Source of the DNA: Dermatophagoides farinae
Taxonomy: Eukaryota > Arthropoda > Arachnida > Sarcoptiformes > Pyroglyphidae
Length of the DNA: 64,000 bases
NCBI RefSeq assembly: GCF_024713945.1
Contig: NC_134685.1
Span: forward strand, 1,674,001-1,738,000
Direction of reading: 5' to 3'
This document shows, one piece after another, positions 47,215-59,457 of the stretch; positions within the stretch are counted from its first letter, which is position 1; every line of letters starts with the position of its first letter. The notes below the pieces were generated by a model. The model saw only the letters and a list, made by a program, of their open reading frames with translations, did not search any database and was not told where the DNA came from. The translations under genes and the position numbers were made by a program.

Positions 47215-49934
47215 TAACTGGATCCGGTTGTTCCATAATTGATTGTTGTTCATCAATTACACCGGATGAAGATAATGTCAATGAAGATGATGATGATGAC
47301 GATGATGGATCGATTGTATCGATTTTTTTCGTTGAATCAACCATCATTGATTCCGAAACATTCGATTCTTCATGTTGTTGTTGTTGATAATCTTTATGAG
47401 TTTTCATATGACGATTACGATTATAAACATGATTGAATGCTAGTCCACAGTATGGACATTTATAATTCTTTTCACCAGAATGCATTTCCCAATGTCGACG
47501 TAAACTGTATTTACGTTGAAATGTTTTATGACATTGTTGACATTCATATAATGGTTTAATCATCAGCTGTTGTTGTGAATTATTCGATTCATTTGTTTTC
47601 AATGATAATGATGATTCTGATAATGATTCCAATGATGGTGATCTTGATGATGATAGAACTGTTGTGGCAGGAAGTAATGGTGGTAATCCATCGATAAATG
47701 TAAGATTCTGTTGGCAAGATAATTCAGTGATAGTGGTGGTTATGGGTGAAGTATTTGCTGCTGTTGTACCACAACCATCGACAATTGTAACAACAATCGA
47801 TTTATCGCCATTCATTTGTTGTTGTTGTTGCTGCTGCAGCTGCTGCTGCTGTTGTTGTTGTTGGACCATAATCTGTTGAGTTTTGGCAATCTTATTTCGT
47901 AATTTATGTCCAGTTTGCTGCTGCTGTTGCTGCTGATAATGAATACCATTATTATTCGAATCTGAAGTAGAAGTTTTATCAATCATATGGACATTATTGT
48001 TGTTATTATCATCATCAACGTCATTCTTAATATCAACAATTTCAGCTAATAGTTTAATACCAAATGTTTCTGCATATTCCGGTGAATACCATGCTTTTAA
48101 TTCTTCATCGGGCATAATTGTACGTGTAGACAAAAGAAATAATTTAAATTCATTTGTTGAAAATTCTTTAGCAACCAATTCAATATTTTGTTCAGCCAAT
48201 GTTTGTGCTGGCCGTATGAAACGTGTCCAATTGGAACCATTTTCATCCGATTGACTTAGAATCATTTGATTAGATAGGAATATAATTAGATTTGATTTCG
48301 AACTATATGCAATAATATTCGGTTGATATTGGCTAGTTTCATCGGATAATTCAACCATAACACCTTCGATTGGTCCAAATTGTGTCCGTTTAGGTATTTG
48401 TTTTCGTGCAAATACACCTGTTATTATTATGCTACTACCACTGCCATCATTATTATTGATTGTTTCAGATTCCATTTCATGTAAATATAAATATTCAATT
48501 GGAAGTGTAGCACGTGCACGTGTAAGTACTGGAAGATCTTGTATAACATTTTCTTGATATTGTAATGTTGATTTTGTATGTTGTGGTGGTGGTTGCAATA
48601 AAGAATTTGTCATCGAATTCAAACTAATAACATCCGTATCATTCACATATGATAGGTCATCATGAAACATTGTAACCATTGATTCATGTGATGATTCAAT
48701 ATTTGATACGGCATTTACCGTATTCGAAGAATATTGTAACGATGATGACGATATATTCGTTGTAATTGGTAATAATTGATTCTGTTGTTGAACAAAATAA
48801 TGATCTATAACCGTAGGTGATGCCAATGTTAATTGTTGATGATTTGCATCATCGATTTGTAATTGTAAATGCTGATGTTGTTGTTGTTGATGATGATTAT
48901 GATTTGTTGGACTAGGAAATGTCATTCCATAATCAATAACCGGCGATGATAACTGTTCATTTTGATGTAAAAGATGATGATGATGTTGATGATTTGTTGT
49001 TGCTGTTGTCGAATCAACAGTTATATCACTAACGGTATTATTATTGACTTGTTGTTGTATGAATCCATTTGTAGAATTTGTAATTTCCGTATTTGTAACG
49101 GACGGTGATAATGATGACGATGATGATGACATAATGACATTATCGCCAATTAGCTGCTGCTGCTGCTGATGATGATGACCAGAATTTGTTGTTGTTGTTG
49201 TTGTTCGTATAAATCTTTGATTCAAATGATGATTTGTACTGTTTAATGTTTCAATCGATAATGAATCATCATCATCATTGATTGATTCTTTCATTACATT
49301 TGTAATAATTTGATTCGATTGTTGTTGTTTTGTCCGTTGATTATTATTCGTATTCGATGATGATGATGATGATGTAACCGATGGTGAATATGGTGTATGA
49401 TAAGATGATGATGATATGATTGATGAGATCGTTCGATTTTCTGCTGCTGCTGTTGTCTTTGTAATTGATTTGCCATCCGTTTCATTATCATTATTATCAT
49501 CCGAAACGGTAGTTGATTCGGCTGCGTATTTTTGTTGTTGTTGTTGTTGTGTGGATTGTTTATGATAGAAATTGTTCTGTAAAGAGGAAAAAAAAATTTT
49601 TATTCAAAAAAATTTCAAATTTTTTTTTTCAATCGAATCATACCTGGTTATTATCATTAGTAATCAGATGATCATAGGTAGTAGTGGCAGTAGTAGAAGT
49701 AGTATTGGATTCGGTTGTTGTTGTTGAGGTAGAATTTGATAAAATCGTTTTCGATAATGATTCATTTCGATTATTCAATAATAATGGATCGTTTGCCGCT
49801 ATAATGAATAGATTTTGATTCTGGTGATCATGATCATGATGATGATGAAATGATGAATTGGAAGAATTTGTATTATTATTATTATCGTTGTTGATTTGAG
49901 AAATTGTCACCGTTGTTGTTGTATTCGTTGACAT
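44519..49934 (-). CDS. PRDM10: PRDM10-like PR/SET-domain, multi-C2H2 zinc-finger transcription factor
   Basis: Eight exons: 49934-49644, 49576-46980, 46909-46771, 46700-46457, 46392-46276, 46195-46010, 45949-44987 and 44922-44519. Total 4941 nt, or 1646 residues, against about 1150 in human PRDM10. The N-terminal 440 residues are Ser/Thr/Asn/His/Gln-rich. A PR (SET-like) domain spans about 450-600, with the PRDM10 marks [44 protein letters not shown] and [14 protein letters not shown]. About eleven C2H2 fingers follow: two near 775-825, two near 915-965, six over exons 3-6, and one in exon 7 (FCNWCHKQY). The tail is low-complexity. Several introns fall within or next to fingers, and all are 60-80 nt. 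PRDM10 binds DNA to activate housekeeping genes; its PR domain is thought to lack strong methyltransferase activity. Multi-finger family overlap with PRDM15 was considered, but the PR motifs favour PRDM10. Confidence 0.92.
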
Positions 49935-51146
49935 TATTCACAAAGCAAAGCAAAAAAAATATAGAATGATTTTTTTTCATATAAAAAAATAATTTTCCTG
50001 ATCATCATTAACCTGATCAATTCAATTCATATCGAATTCTTTTTTTTCAAAAAAAAAAAAAAAAAAACAAATCCACAATCCAGAATCGAATCCATTCCTC
50101 ATTCCACATTGATGCACTGTGCACAAAAAAAGCTGATTCTATTCACGCATACACTGATGATGGATGGCAGAAAAAAAAACTTTAGCTCCATCTTTGTTTG
50201 CCTTTAATCACAACAACAACAACAACAACAAAAGCATTGATGTTTGTATTTGAATTCTGGATTGATGAATGGGTGAGGAACATGTATATACAAAACCACG
50301 ATGATTAGGAATTCCAATTTTTTTGTTTGTTTGTTTCAGTGATGAAGAATAAGAATACGGAGGGAGGAGGGGTGGATTGATTTTTTTTTTTATTCAGCTA
50401 GTGTTCACAATAATAATATTCTTGCTGCTCTAGTTTTTTTTCCATTTCTTTGTGTTTCATAATGGTGATGATGCTGCTACTTTTTTTTGTTTGTTTGTTT
50501 GTTTGGTTCAATATAAAAATTAAATTTCTTTTTTTGATTCCGAGGATTCATCATTTGTTCTATGTTCGTGTGTGTGTGTGTGTTTGTATATGTTTTGTAT
50601 GTATAAAAGCTCGCGGTAGTTGTGGTGGTGGTAGTAGTCTAAGCAAGCTGATCTCGCATTCTATATTTTTTTGTTGCTGCTAGTCCCCAGAATCCGCCCC
50701 TTGTTTATTTGGTCTAACAAAAAAAAAAAAAAAAATCTGGTGTTTTCGATGAGGACCGGATAATAATGTAATTACGCATGCGTATTTTTAATGTTCCTGG
50801 ATCATTTAATTCCAAACAAAAGATGATGTTTGTGGATGCTTAGCTTCCATGGGTTTTTTTTTTTTTGGTCACACACGCACTATGACATCAAATCATGACA
50901 CACACAACATTATGTCATTCATGTGTTTGCCGCTAGGTCTACTTGGTGTCAAAGAGCTATATAGATTTTATATTAATAGCTAGCTTAGCTATTGTTTTCA
51001 TGGTCATGTCGGGGGTCATATCGAATCGGATAGAAAGCTGGGAATAATAAAAATTATTAATACATACAGAAAAAAATGGGCGGTGGCTGTTTGCAATGGA
51101 TCGATTATTTTAAATGATGAATTTGTGTCATTTAAAAAAAATAACG
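49935..51146. other. PRDM10 upstream region, no coding gene seen
   Basis: Contains a 19-nt poly(A) near 50049-50067, a CAA run, TG runs and, on the plus strand, a consensus TATAAAAG at 50602-50609 followed by unusually GC-rich sequence. A short inverted repeat AATAGCTA/TAGCTATT lies at 50975-50993. The stretch 50920-51020 is less repetitive than its surroundings, but I cannot assign it. Confidence 0.4.
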
Positions 51147-51177
51147 CGCGACTGGATGGGATCGAACCATCAACCTT
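51147..51177 (-). pseudogene. tRNA-Asn 3'-half fragment
   Basis: 31 bp identical to the 3' part (T arm, 3' acceptor strand and discriminator) of the intact tRNA-Asn gene at 51324-51397, in the same orientation and 177 bp away. The adjoining A-rich flank also matches closely. There is no D arm or anticodon arm, so it cannot make a tRNA. Confidence 0.85.
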
Positions 51178-51323
51178 TTTGATAATTTGAAAAGATAAAC
51201 GCGTTTTATACAAACACCATATAACAATTGTAATTTTGAAAAAGAAAAATATGAATTTCGTTTTGTTTATTCGGGCGACCTTTGACGCAATTGTAACTTC
51301 GAAAAAAGTTAAAAAAAAATAAA

Positions 51324-51397
51324 CGCGACTGGATGGGATCGAACCATCAACCTTCCGGTTAACAGCCGGACGCGCTAACCGATTGCGCCACAATCGC
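51324..51397 (-). tRNA. tRNA-Asn (anticodon GTT)
   Basis: A full 74-nt cloverleaf on the minus strand: acceptor GCGATTG paired with CAGTCGC (one G-U pair), D arm GCGC/GCGC, anticodon stem TCCGG/CCGGA with loop CTGTTAA, five-base variable loop AGGTT, T stem GATGG/CCATC with loop TTCGATC, and discriminator G73, as expected for Asn. Internal A and B boxes (TGGCGCAATCGG, GGTTCGATCCC) are intact and a T run follows as Pol III terminator. No intron. Confidence 0.97.
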
Positions 51398-51975
51398 TGT
51401 TGATGAAAATACTACCCAATTTCTTCGAAGATGATCAACAACCAACTAAAAATTAAAACGGTTAAGCCCCACATATGAGCAAATGGCGTTTGGTGGGCAA
51501 TCGAACACTACATGTGGAAGTCTATGGCAACAATAAGAACGGATTTATGAAAAAACCATCATAAGCAAAAAATTGGGTTCGGACATATTCCACTCTATTG
51601 AGCATTCGAGCTTCCTTTTTTTATTCCACATTTTCACTCTTATATGTTGGAATTTGAATTGATTAATTTAAATTAAATTAAATTGATTGATATAAAAATT
51701 CATTTTTTTTTTATTTATTGCGTTAAAGGGACATTCATAAATGAAATCATATATAAGTTTATGTTTGATCACTTTCGCTCTTTTCGGCTTTCTCTATTTT
51801 AAGCCATCGCTATTTTTTTTACGCATGTTTGGCAGCAGCAGCAGCAGCACACATTTATCAGCTGACTCATCATTTATTGCCAATTCATTCAGTGTGTCGG
51901 TGTGCTGCTCGTGCTTTTTTGTGTCATAATTTTTCAATTTCAAAAAAAACAAAATAAAAAACAAAAGAAAAACAA
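51398..51975. other. spacer between tRNA-Asn and PSMD10
   Basis: Relatively unique sequence at 51460-51610, then AT-rich DNA and a CAG run at 51835-51850. A small open frame at 51741-51929 with a hydrophobic start is probably 5' leader or chance, not a gene. The PSMD10 promoter should lie here. Confidence 0.4.
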
Positions 51976-52590
51976 ATGGAACAAGATGATCGAACACCAT
52001 TACATCGTGCCAGTTCAAATGGTCAAATTGCATTGGTAAGAAAACTTGTACAGGATGGTGCCATAATTGATTGTCGTGATGAAATGGAATGGACACCATT
52101 GATTATTGCCTCATCAGCCGGTCATAAAGATATTGTTGAATATTTGGTCAATAAAGGTGCCGATGTTAATGCAGCTACCGTTAATGGTCAACGAGCAATA
52201 CATTATGCTGCATCAAAAGGTTGGCTAGATATTTGCCATTATTTAATCGATTCTGGTGCCATTGTTGATGTTCGTGATCGATTAAAACAAACACCATTAC
52301 ATCGTGCTGTTGCACGTGGCCATGAAGATATTGTCAAATATTTTCTTACACTATCGAATATACCGATTAATGCATCCGATATGGTTGGTAATACACCATT
52401 ACATTTGGCATGTGAAGAAGAATGTGAATCAATTATAAAATTATTAATACAATCAGGTGCCAATATTGATTCTATTAATGAGGATAAAAAACAACCAATT
52501 GATCTATGTACTGATCATTCATTTCAACGTTCAATACGTAATTTTATGGCCAATCATCATCAACAACAACAACAAAAACCAATCAAATGA
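51976..52590 (+). CDS. PSMD10: 26S proteasome assembly chaperone PSMD10 (gankyrin), ankyrin-repeat protein
   Basis: Single-exon protein of 204 residues starting in a good context (AACAAATGG). Ankyrin repeats run from residue 5: RTPLHRASSNGQIALVRKLV, WTPLIIASSAGHKDIVEYL, QRAIHYAASKGWLDICHYL, QTPLHRAVARGHEDIVKYF, and NTPLHLACEEECESIIKLL, plus a degenerate cap. Order and spacing, the D-R-T-PLH start and the LACEEE repeat match gankyrin, which binds the C-terminus of the Rpt3/PSMC4 ATPase during 19S base assembly. Human gankyrin has 226 residues; here the first capping repeat (about 35-40 residues) is missing. No convincing upstream exon or acceptor was found. A Gln run precedes the C-terminus. 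Other short ankyrin proteins are possible but fit less well. Confidence 0.82.
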   Translation: MEQDDRTPLHRASSNGQIALVRKLVQDGAIIDCRDEMEWTPLIIASSAGHKDIVEYLVNKGADVNAATVNGQRAIHYAASKGWLDICHYLIDSGAIVDVRDRLKQTPLHRAVARGHEDIVKYFLTLSNIPINASDMVGNTPLHLACEEECESIIKLLIQSGANIDSINEDKKQPIDLCTDHSFQRSIRNFMANHHQQQQQKPIK

Positions 52591-53936
52591 TGGAATAAAA
52601 ATCCTGTCTTCATTTCATATATGTAAAAATGTCCAGAATTTCATTTTTCATGTTTCAGAAAATAAAAGAATTTAAAAAAAAAATGAAAAAAATTGTATGA
52701 ATGATTTTGCGCGGAATACACGAATTCTTTTTATTTCAGATATTCTGGTAGTGGCAGTAGTAGTAGTAGTAATAGTGGTGGCGTTGGTGGTGGTGGTGTT
52801 AAAAATTGATGGATGACTGATTTGGTTCCAAATTGATCGAATCTTGTTTTTGAATTGATGTCTCTGTGTCTGTGGATTTTTTTTTCTTACCAATTGATGA
52901 TGATCTGGTTTTTTGTTGTTGTTGTTGTTGTTGTTGGCCACTTGTATATTTTTTTTTTTTTTACTACTCCCTTATAATTTTTTGGACATTTTTTTTCTCT
53001 CTCTCTCTCTCTTTCAACAAAGATGTGTGTGTTTGGCTATCCATCTTATTCACACACACACACATCACGCATGAAACAAGACATTTTGAATGAATTTTTC
53101 AAATTTTTTTTTTCATTTCGAAATGTCGAAATTCATGGAAACATCATCAAGCATTTTTTTTCGTCAATCAATCAATCAAATGATGATTGACATTTGACAT
53201 CATCATCATTTTTTGTTTTGTTTTTGTTTTTGTTTTGAATTTGATTTGATTGATCGGATCACAATATTTTTTTATTCTTCAAGAATTTAAATTCGAAATC
53301 TATTTCAACATATCCTGTTATAATGGTGTGTAATTAGTTTTTTTTGCCTTTCTCTCTCTCTCTCATTCCGTTACGATCATCATTTCCTTTCCAATTTCCA
53401 ATCGAATGATTCAAGATAGACGGTTGCACATCAAATCATCATCGACATTTCCATTTATTATTGACATCATTCCATCAGCCGTCATCATCATCATCATCAT
53501 CAAAAAAGGGCATGTCTATAAAAATGATCCACAACAAGAATTCTCATATTGGCACAATATAGCATGCATGTAAAGAATTATGATGATGATTCTTTCTCTA
53601 TACAGTTCAAATTCACTACTATAGAATGTAAACTTTATACATCAAAAAAAAAAAAAAATTTTCTTTTCCTTCATTCTTCTTTCTGGGCAGCAGTCAGTCA
53701 TTCATTCATTCGAGTCTCAAAATTTCAGGATCCAAAACATCATTGTGTGTGTATCCATCATCATCATCATCATCATCATCATCGTCACATCAAATATGAC
53801 TGACATTGCCCGACAACGACAATTCTAGATCCATCCATCCATCCATCCATCTAGATTCTATCTTTATTTAGCCAAACCAACTGAAATAAACACTATGAAA
53901 TGGACATTTTGTGCGCGCGATCCATCTATATTCATT

Positions 53937-53960
53937 TATCTATCTATCTATCTATCTATC
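53937..53960. repeat. (TATC)6 microsatellite
   Basis: Six perfect TATC units, about 75 nt beyond a CATC run at 53829-53850. Confidence 0.95.
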
Positions 53961-55118
53961 TTTATATCGATCGATTCGTATCCGATCCAAATGAAACATA
54001 TACAAGCATCCAAATGCACACACACACACACACATAAATATGACAGTATAAATGTGAATGTTTTATTGTGAGTGGCAGTGGCATCTTCATAATCATCATC
54101 ATCAATATTATTTTACACATTCTAGAATCAAATCGAATGGAATTTTTTTTTCTTTTTTTTTTACTTTCATTCATTGATCTTGATTTGTGATGAGCAAATG
54201 ACTTATATTTCACTATGTTTATTGTATATTTGTGTGTGTATGTGTGTATGTGTATGTGTAAAAATGGTCGATCATCATAATCAAACCTTGCAATGATGAT
54301 AATGGTGGAAAAATAATTTCAATCTGATGATGATCGAATGATCAAAAATAAAATCGAATAATAAGGTATGTTTTGTTTTTGTTTTCATTTTTCATTCAAG
54401 AATTTTGTTTTGTTTTTTTTTCACCATTTTTGGAATTTAAATTGAGAATTCTGTTTTTTTTTGTTTTTTTTCTGGTTCCTAAATGTGTTTACATCAGCAA
54501 TTTATATTTATCCATGTGTTTTATAAAGATTTTTTTTTCATGGCATTTCACTTAGAGAAAAACAAATGAATCGAATAAAAAAATTAGATTGCAAGTATAA
54601 AAACAATTAGAATATATGACTCATTAACCATTTATGATCAATTTTTTTTCCTATTTCCACTGATGATGATGATGATGATCATCAAATATAATTACAATTA
54701 AATATCATTCAAGCAATTCAAAAAAAAAAAATTTTTGGATATGATGAGAATATTATTCAATCTGAGTGAGAGAAAAAAAATGATGCAAATTTATTCCGGA
54801 TTATGGCCCATTTAAGATGATTTCAGGGGCCAGATGTTTCGAATATGGTTGCATTTCAAATGTTTCAAGAAAAAAAACACTGGATTTTGCTCTTTTTTTT
54901 CCATTTCGTTGTTTGTGTTTTTTATTTGAATATCTAGGAATATTCTGTTTATTCGAATATTGTTGAATTCTTTTTCTTTTTTTTCGTTGTACGATATTCC
55001 AAACACACAGACAACTAGAGAGAGAGGTCAAATGATCATAACATCAATGATGATGACGTTTGGTATTTTTTTTTGTTGTTGTTTTCATTTACAAATTCAT
55101 GATCAGAATTTCAAATTA

Positions 55119-55196
55119 GATTAGCCAAATTTTTTTTCTGGCTATCCAAAAAAAAAAAATAGCGAAAAATTCAAACGAAAAAAAATTTGGCTAATC
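55119..55196. repeat. inverted repeat, 20-bp perfect arms with nested stem
   Basis: Left arm 55119-55138 starts GATTAGCCAAA and ends in eight T and a C. The right arm 55177-55196 is its exact reverse complement, ending TTTGGCTAATC. One mismatch outward, three more bases pair. The spacer of 38 nt contains a second stem, GCTAT (55141-55145) with ATAGC (55159-55163). Confidence 0.85.
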
Positions 55197-57374
55197 GAAT
55201 CTTGTCAAACTTGTCGATAACAAAATGGTCAAAAACGAAAAAGAAAAAATTAATTGGCAACTAGCTAGTTTGTTAGTTTGTTCTGATTAATTAGAATGAT
55301 GATGATGATGATGAAAATCTTGCCAGTGAAATTGAAAAATTCAAATTCAAAACAATCTCTAGTTGAAAAGTTTTCTTTCTATGTATCTGAATTCAGCCAT
55401 TTCCATTATATCCGATCTCTTTCGTTGTTTGTTTGTTGTTGTTGTTGTTGTTGATCACTTGATTTCAACAACAACAACAACAACAAAAAATACTTTTCGA
55501 ATCCCAAAAGATCTTGTTCAAAATATAAAGAATTTAATTTCATGATTTTTTTTCTGATTTTTACAAAATTTGAAATAATAATTTTCAATATATAATGATC
55601 ATCTGGATCCACCAGATCCACCATTATGATGATGGACACTAATTTTAACTAATAATAATTTCCTATCCTCATACACTTTCCAGCAACAAAAAAAAAACAC
55701 ATCGTTATTGATTATGACCGTTGGCACAATCCAATACCATTCGATCGATCCAATCAGGCATCATCATCATCATGTTTTGATCATGAAGAAGAAAAAAAAT
55801 GAAATGAAATGAAATTCACTTTAATTCAATTATACATTGCCAAGAAAAAAAATATGATCATCATCATGAGTATCCGGCCAACAAAATTTTAAACGAAAAA
55901 AATGTCTGCATGTGTGTGTGTGTGTTTTAATGGCTCCCTAAATGGTTATTGGGTAGATATCTTAATAACATGAAAAAAAAAATTTTTCTAATTTCTAAAT
56001 GACCCATCCATAGAATGGACAAATAAAATGGGTGTATTTTACACCCTTAGGGGTCAACATTTAGTTTTATCCACAACATATTATCAGAAACGATGATGTT
56101 TAGAATCTTTCATTATCGTCATCATTTATATATAATATACAGCATGCGCAACACTAATAAAAACTGAATATATCAAAAAAAAAAAATCTCTGATTTAAAT
56201 GACAAATACAAAAGACAAAAATATACCTACTACCCTAATGCCAAACTAAACCCAATTACAAAATATCCTCCGCCCATTTATTGCTGCTGCTGCTGCTGGG
56301 TACTTTGTTTTTTTTTACAAATGGTCTACTTTCATATCAATTTGATTTTGAAACCATAATGTGGTGGTAGTGCTGACCAAAGGAACATTTTTTTTTGTTT
56401 GCAAAAAAAAAAGAATTCTGTTCTGTTTTTCGATTACAGATGAAATTATCATCATCATCATCATATAATCATAGGTTTTCATTTTGTCTTACTTGAATTC
56501 ATTGATTGATTGATTCATTCATTCATCATCATTATGTGAATATGTTTTGTTTATGTTTTATTTTCTTCATTCAGACTGTTCAAAGTTCTTTTTATCTGTT
56601 GTGTTCTAAGGTCTTTGAGGTCATCATATACACTATTGGTGATTTCACATTTTTCGTTTGATGTCTGTATGTGTGTGTGTGTGTGTGACCATCATCAACA
56701 GATAAATAGTCATGAGAAATGTGTTTGAATTTTATGGTTTTCCATTATATTTGATTAGTGATTTTTTATTTTGAATTCAATTAATCAATCAATCAATCAA
56801 TCAACGAATCAGCTAATTAATCAATTAATCACCACAAATCAGCTAAAGAGATAAATTTTTATGTGTTTTTTTCTCTGTTTCTTAATAGAAAAAAAAAATT
56901 AATTTGTTCACCGTGTTGTTTTGATCTTTTGCCGCATCATCACAATTTTTAAATTATCATTCATCATCATCAACGGTAATTCGGTTGATTCATCCAGGTA
57001 TCATTTTTTTTTGTTGTTGTTTGAATTAGATTAGATTCATTTTTTTTTTTTGAATCAAACGTCCATCATTCTATACATTTTTTTTTGTTCAAATCATTTT
57101 TTTTTCTCTCTCTCTTGGAATCAATATAACATTCTCGGATTCCCATTTTGATTCTGGAATTTTATAGATTTCGGATTTTTTTTTTAATATTCTGAATCCA
57201 CTCATAATTTATTGAACTTTTTCGAGAATAACCCAATCACAATTTGTCATCATCAATCGGTCCACTCAATCAATCAATCAATCACTCACTCACATACCGA
57301 GACAGAGAGAATTTTTTTCTTTCATTCATTCATTCAATCGGCATTTTCAAATTTCGATTGTTATGACACCTTAT

Positions 57375-57377
<3 letters not shown>

Positions 57378-57408
<31 letters not shown>
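57378..57408. repeat. (AC)n microsatellite
   Basis: Perfect AC run of 31 nt, among the longest in the window. Confidence 0.95.
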
Positions 57409-57409
<1 letters not shown>

Positions 57410-58306
57410 TTACTTAATGGTACAATTCATATATTCATACAAAATGGATCAATTTACCAGTTTTTTTTACTATAGTTCGTTTCGGTTTCTTTTGAACTTT
57501 TTTCTGCTAATTTTTTTTTATTTTGTGTTCAACAATTTGTCCAAGGGAAAAAAATTACTGAACAAAATTCAGTATTTGTTTGCGACATTTTTTTTGTTGT
57601 GAAGTTCAGTTTATCATTTGTTTTCGTCTACAAACAAACAAAACAAACAAAACAAAAAAAAGATTGACGACACCTTGAAACCCTTACATTTGTTTGGTCT
57701 TTGTGCAAGAGCAATTGCCGCCGCCGCCGCCATCGCCACCACTTTTTTCGCCAGTCTATGTGCATGATGTCTGTCAATCAATAGATTCCTATATTGAAAT
57801 TTTTTTTTCCACTGATTCAATTTCATCAAGATTTAAATCTCTTGGCTTCAATAGTGGTGGCCCACAAACAAACCAATTCAATTTAATGATGATGATGACG
57901 AAAAAAAACCAGATTGAAAATGTGAACGTAAAATGAAAAAAATGGAGAGAGAAAAAGAAAAAGAAAAAGAAAACGGCACAAATCAACAAATTCACTAATT
58001 ACGTAATATTTTGTGATATGAAACTATAGAAAAAGATTTTCACTGAAATTAAAATTGATTTTTTTTCGCCATAAATTTAATTCATTTTGATGTTTTGGTT
58101 GAATTTTCTTCTCTTTAACTACTAAAACTACTACTACTAGGGAATAAAAATTCGTGTTCATGATATTGATGTTGATGATATGAATCTATAAATGAAATGA
58201 AATGAATGTGAATGTGGATGTAAGAAGAAAAAAATTGAAATTGAAATCAAATTTCAAATTACCCCGGTTGATTTTGAATGAACATTTGCTGTTTTGTATT
58301 GATTTT

Positions 58307-58329
58307 TTGTTTGTTTGTTTGTTTGTTTG
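58307..58329. repeat. (TTTG)n microsatellite
   Basis: Five to six TTTG units. A second run of the same repeat lies at 58374-58395. Confidence 0.9.
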
Positions 58330-59063
58330 CTAATTTTTTGCTCTGATCGATTGATCGATATTTGTTGTTGTTGTTTGTTTGTTTGTTTGTTTGTTCAATT
58401 TTTGTTTCATTTAGATTTTTGATTTTCTGAGAAAGAAATAAACGAATAAACCATGAACATGAAGAAAAAAATTTTTTTTTTTTTGCTTTGTAAAATTAGA
58501 TTAAAACAAATTTTTTTTTGTTATTCGCCATTAGTTTCGTTTGAACTTTGACATGCATACAAATTACTCACATAGAGAGCTGATGATGATGTTCATTTGT
58601 TTGTATGGGAATAACACAATAGCCCCCTACCTATCTATACGAACCACATTTTGGTTTTTTTTTGTTTGTTTGTTTGTTATAAATCCACATTAGATGATGA
58701 AAATACGTGTTTTTTTTTTGTTCTTTTTCTTTCGTTATGAATAAAAGGGATTAATTATTGCGCGCCGTAGATTTTTTAATCACAGTTGAATTGTCGCACA
58801 CACACACACATACACAGAGAGATGATTAAATCCGATGATTAATCCCGAAACACACATGTTTTTTTTTGCTGTTGTTCGCGGTCGTTATCGTTTGAATGCA
58901 GTGATATATATAAGTATGTCTGTGAGTTTGAAACTCTAGGGTAAGTTATACGTGCTTTGATCACTTGATATGGTCCAAAAGATATGAATTTGGTTTGAAA
59001 AACTTTTTTATTTTTTTTTTTGCTTTTGATAAAATCCGTGATCTAGAATTTGTACAAAAACAC

Positions 59064-59091
59064 AATGAATGAATGAATGAATGAATGAATG
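59064..59091. repeat. (AATG)7 microsatellite
   Basis: Seven perfect AATG units in non-coding DNA upstream of the homeobox gene. Confidence 0.95.
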
Positions 59092-59457
59092 GGCTATGTA
59101 ATTAAACAAACAAACAAATCAAACTATCATTTTTTTTATTATTATTATTAGTTTCTTGATTGTAACACGCCCACGCATTTTAATATTTATGGTTATTGTT
59201 TGCTAGGAATTGACAATAATAATCACCATGATGATGATGATTGACCAAATGATGATGATGATGATGATGATCAGTCATATTGATGATGATAGCCAGATTT
59301 TTCATTTCATTACATTTGATTTCATATATATTAATTTATTGCTTTGTTTTTTTTTCTCATTTTTTATTCTGATTTTTCAATCAAAACCGATTTAGAATCA
59401 AACAAACAAACAAACAAAAAATTCTTTCAACAATTGAAATCAATAGTGAAAAAAAAC

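Larger units (their letters stand above)
52591..59457. other. 6.9-kb gene-free interval
   Basis: No exon with protein-like composition on either strand. Contains TATC, CATC, TTTG and AATG tetranucleotide repeats, CA/TG runs, a 20-bp inverted repeat near 55118-55197 (listed separately), a CCG/GCC run at 57718-57732 and many homopolymers. The 3' end likely includes the PKNOX promoter and a 5'UTR acceptor near 59395. Confidence 0.5.

Noticed and set aside
51741-51929. Small plus-strand frame with signal-like N-terminus just upstream of PSMD10
   Set aside because: Only 62 codons, ends in Ser/Cys/Phe from repeats, and sits where the PSMD10 leader should be; more likely untranslated.
53937-53960. 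Tetranucleotide arrays considered as CRISPR-like arrays
   Set aside because: They are uninterrupted microsatellites without spacers, in a eukaryotic genome.
57694-57936. 80-codon plus-strand frame starting with a Pro-rich run
   Set aside because: The Pro run is a CCG/GCC repeat and the rest is unstructured; no splice sites or family similarity.
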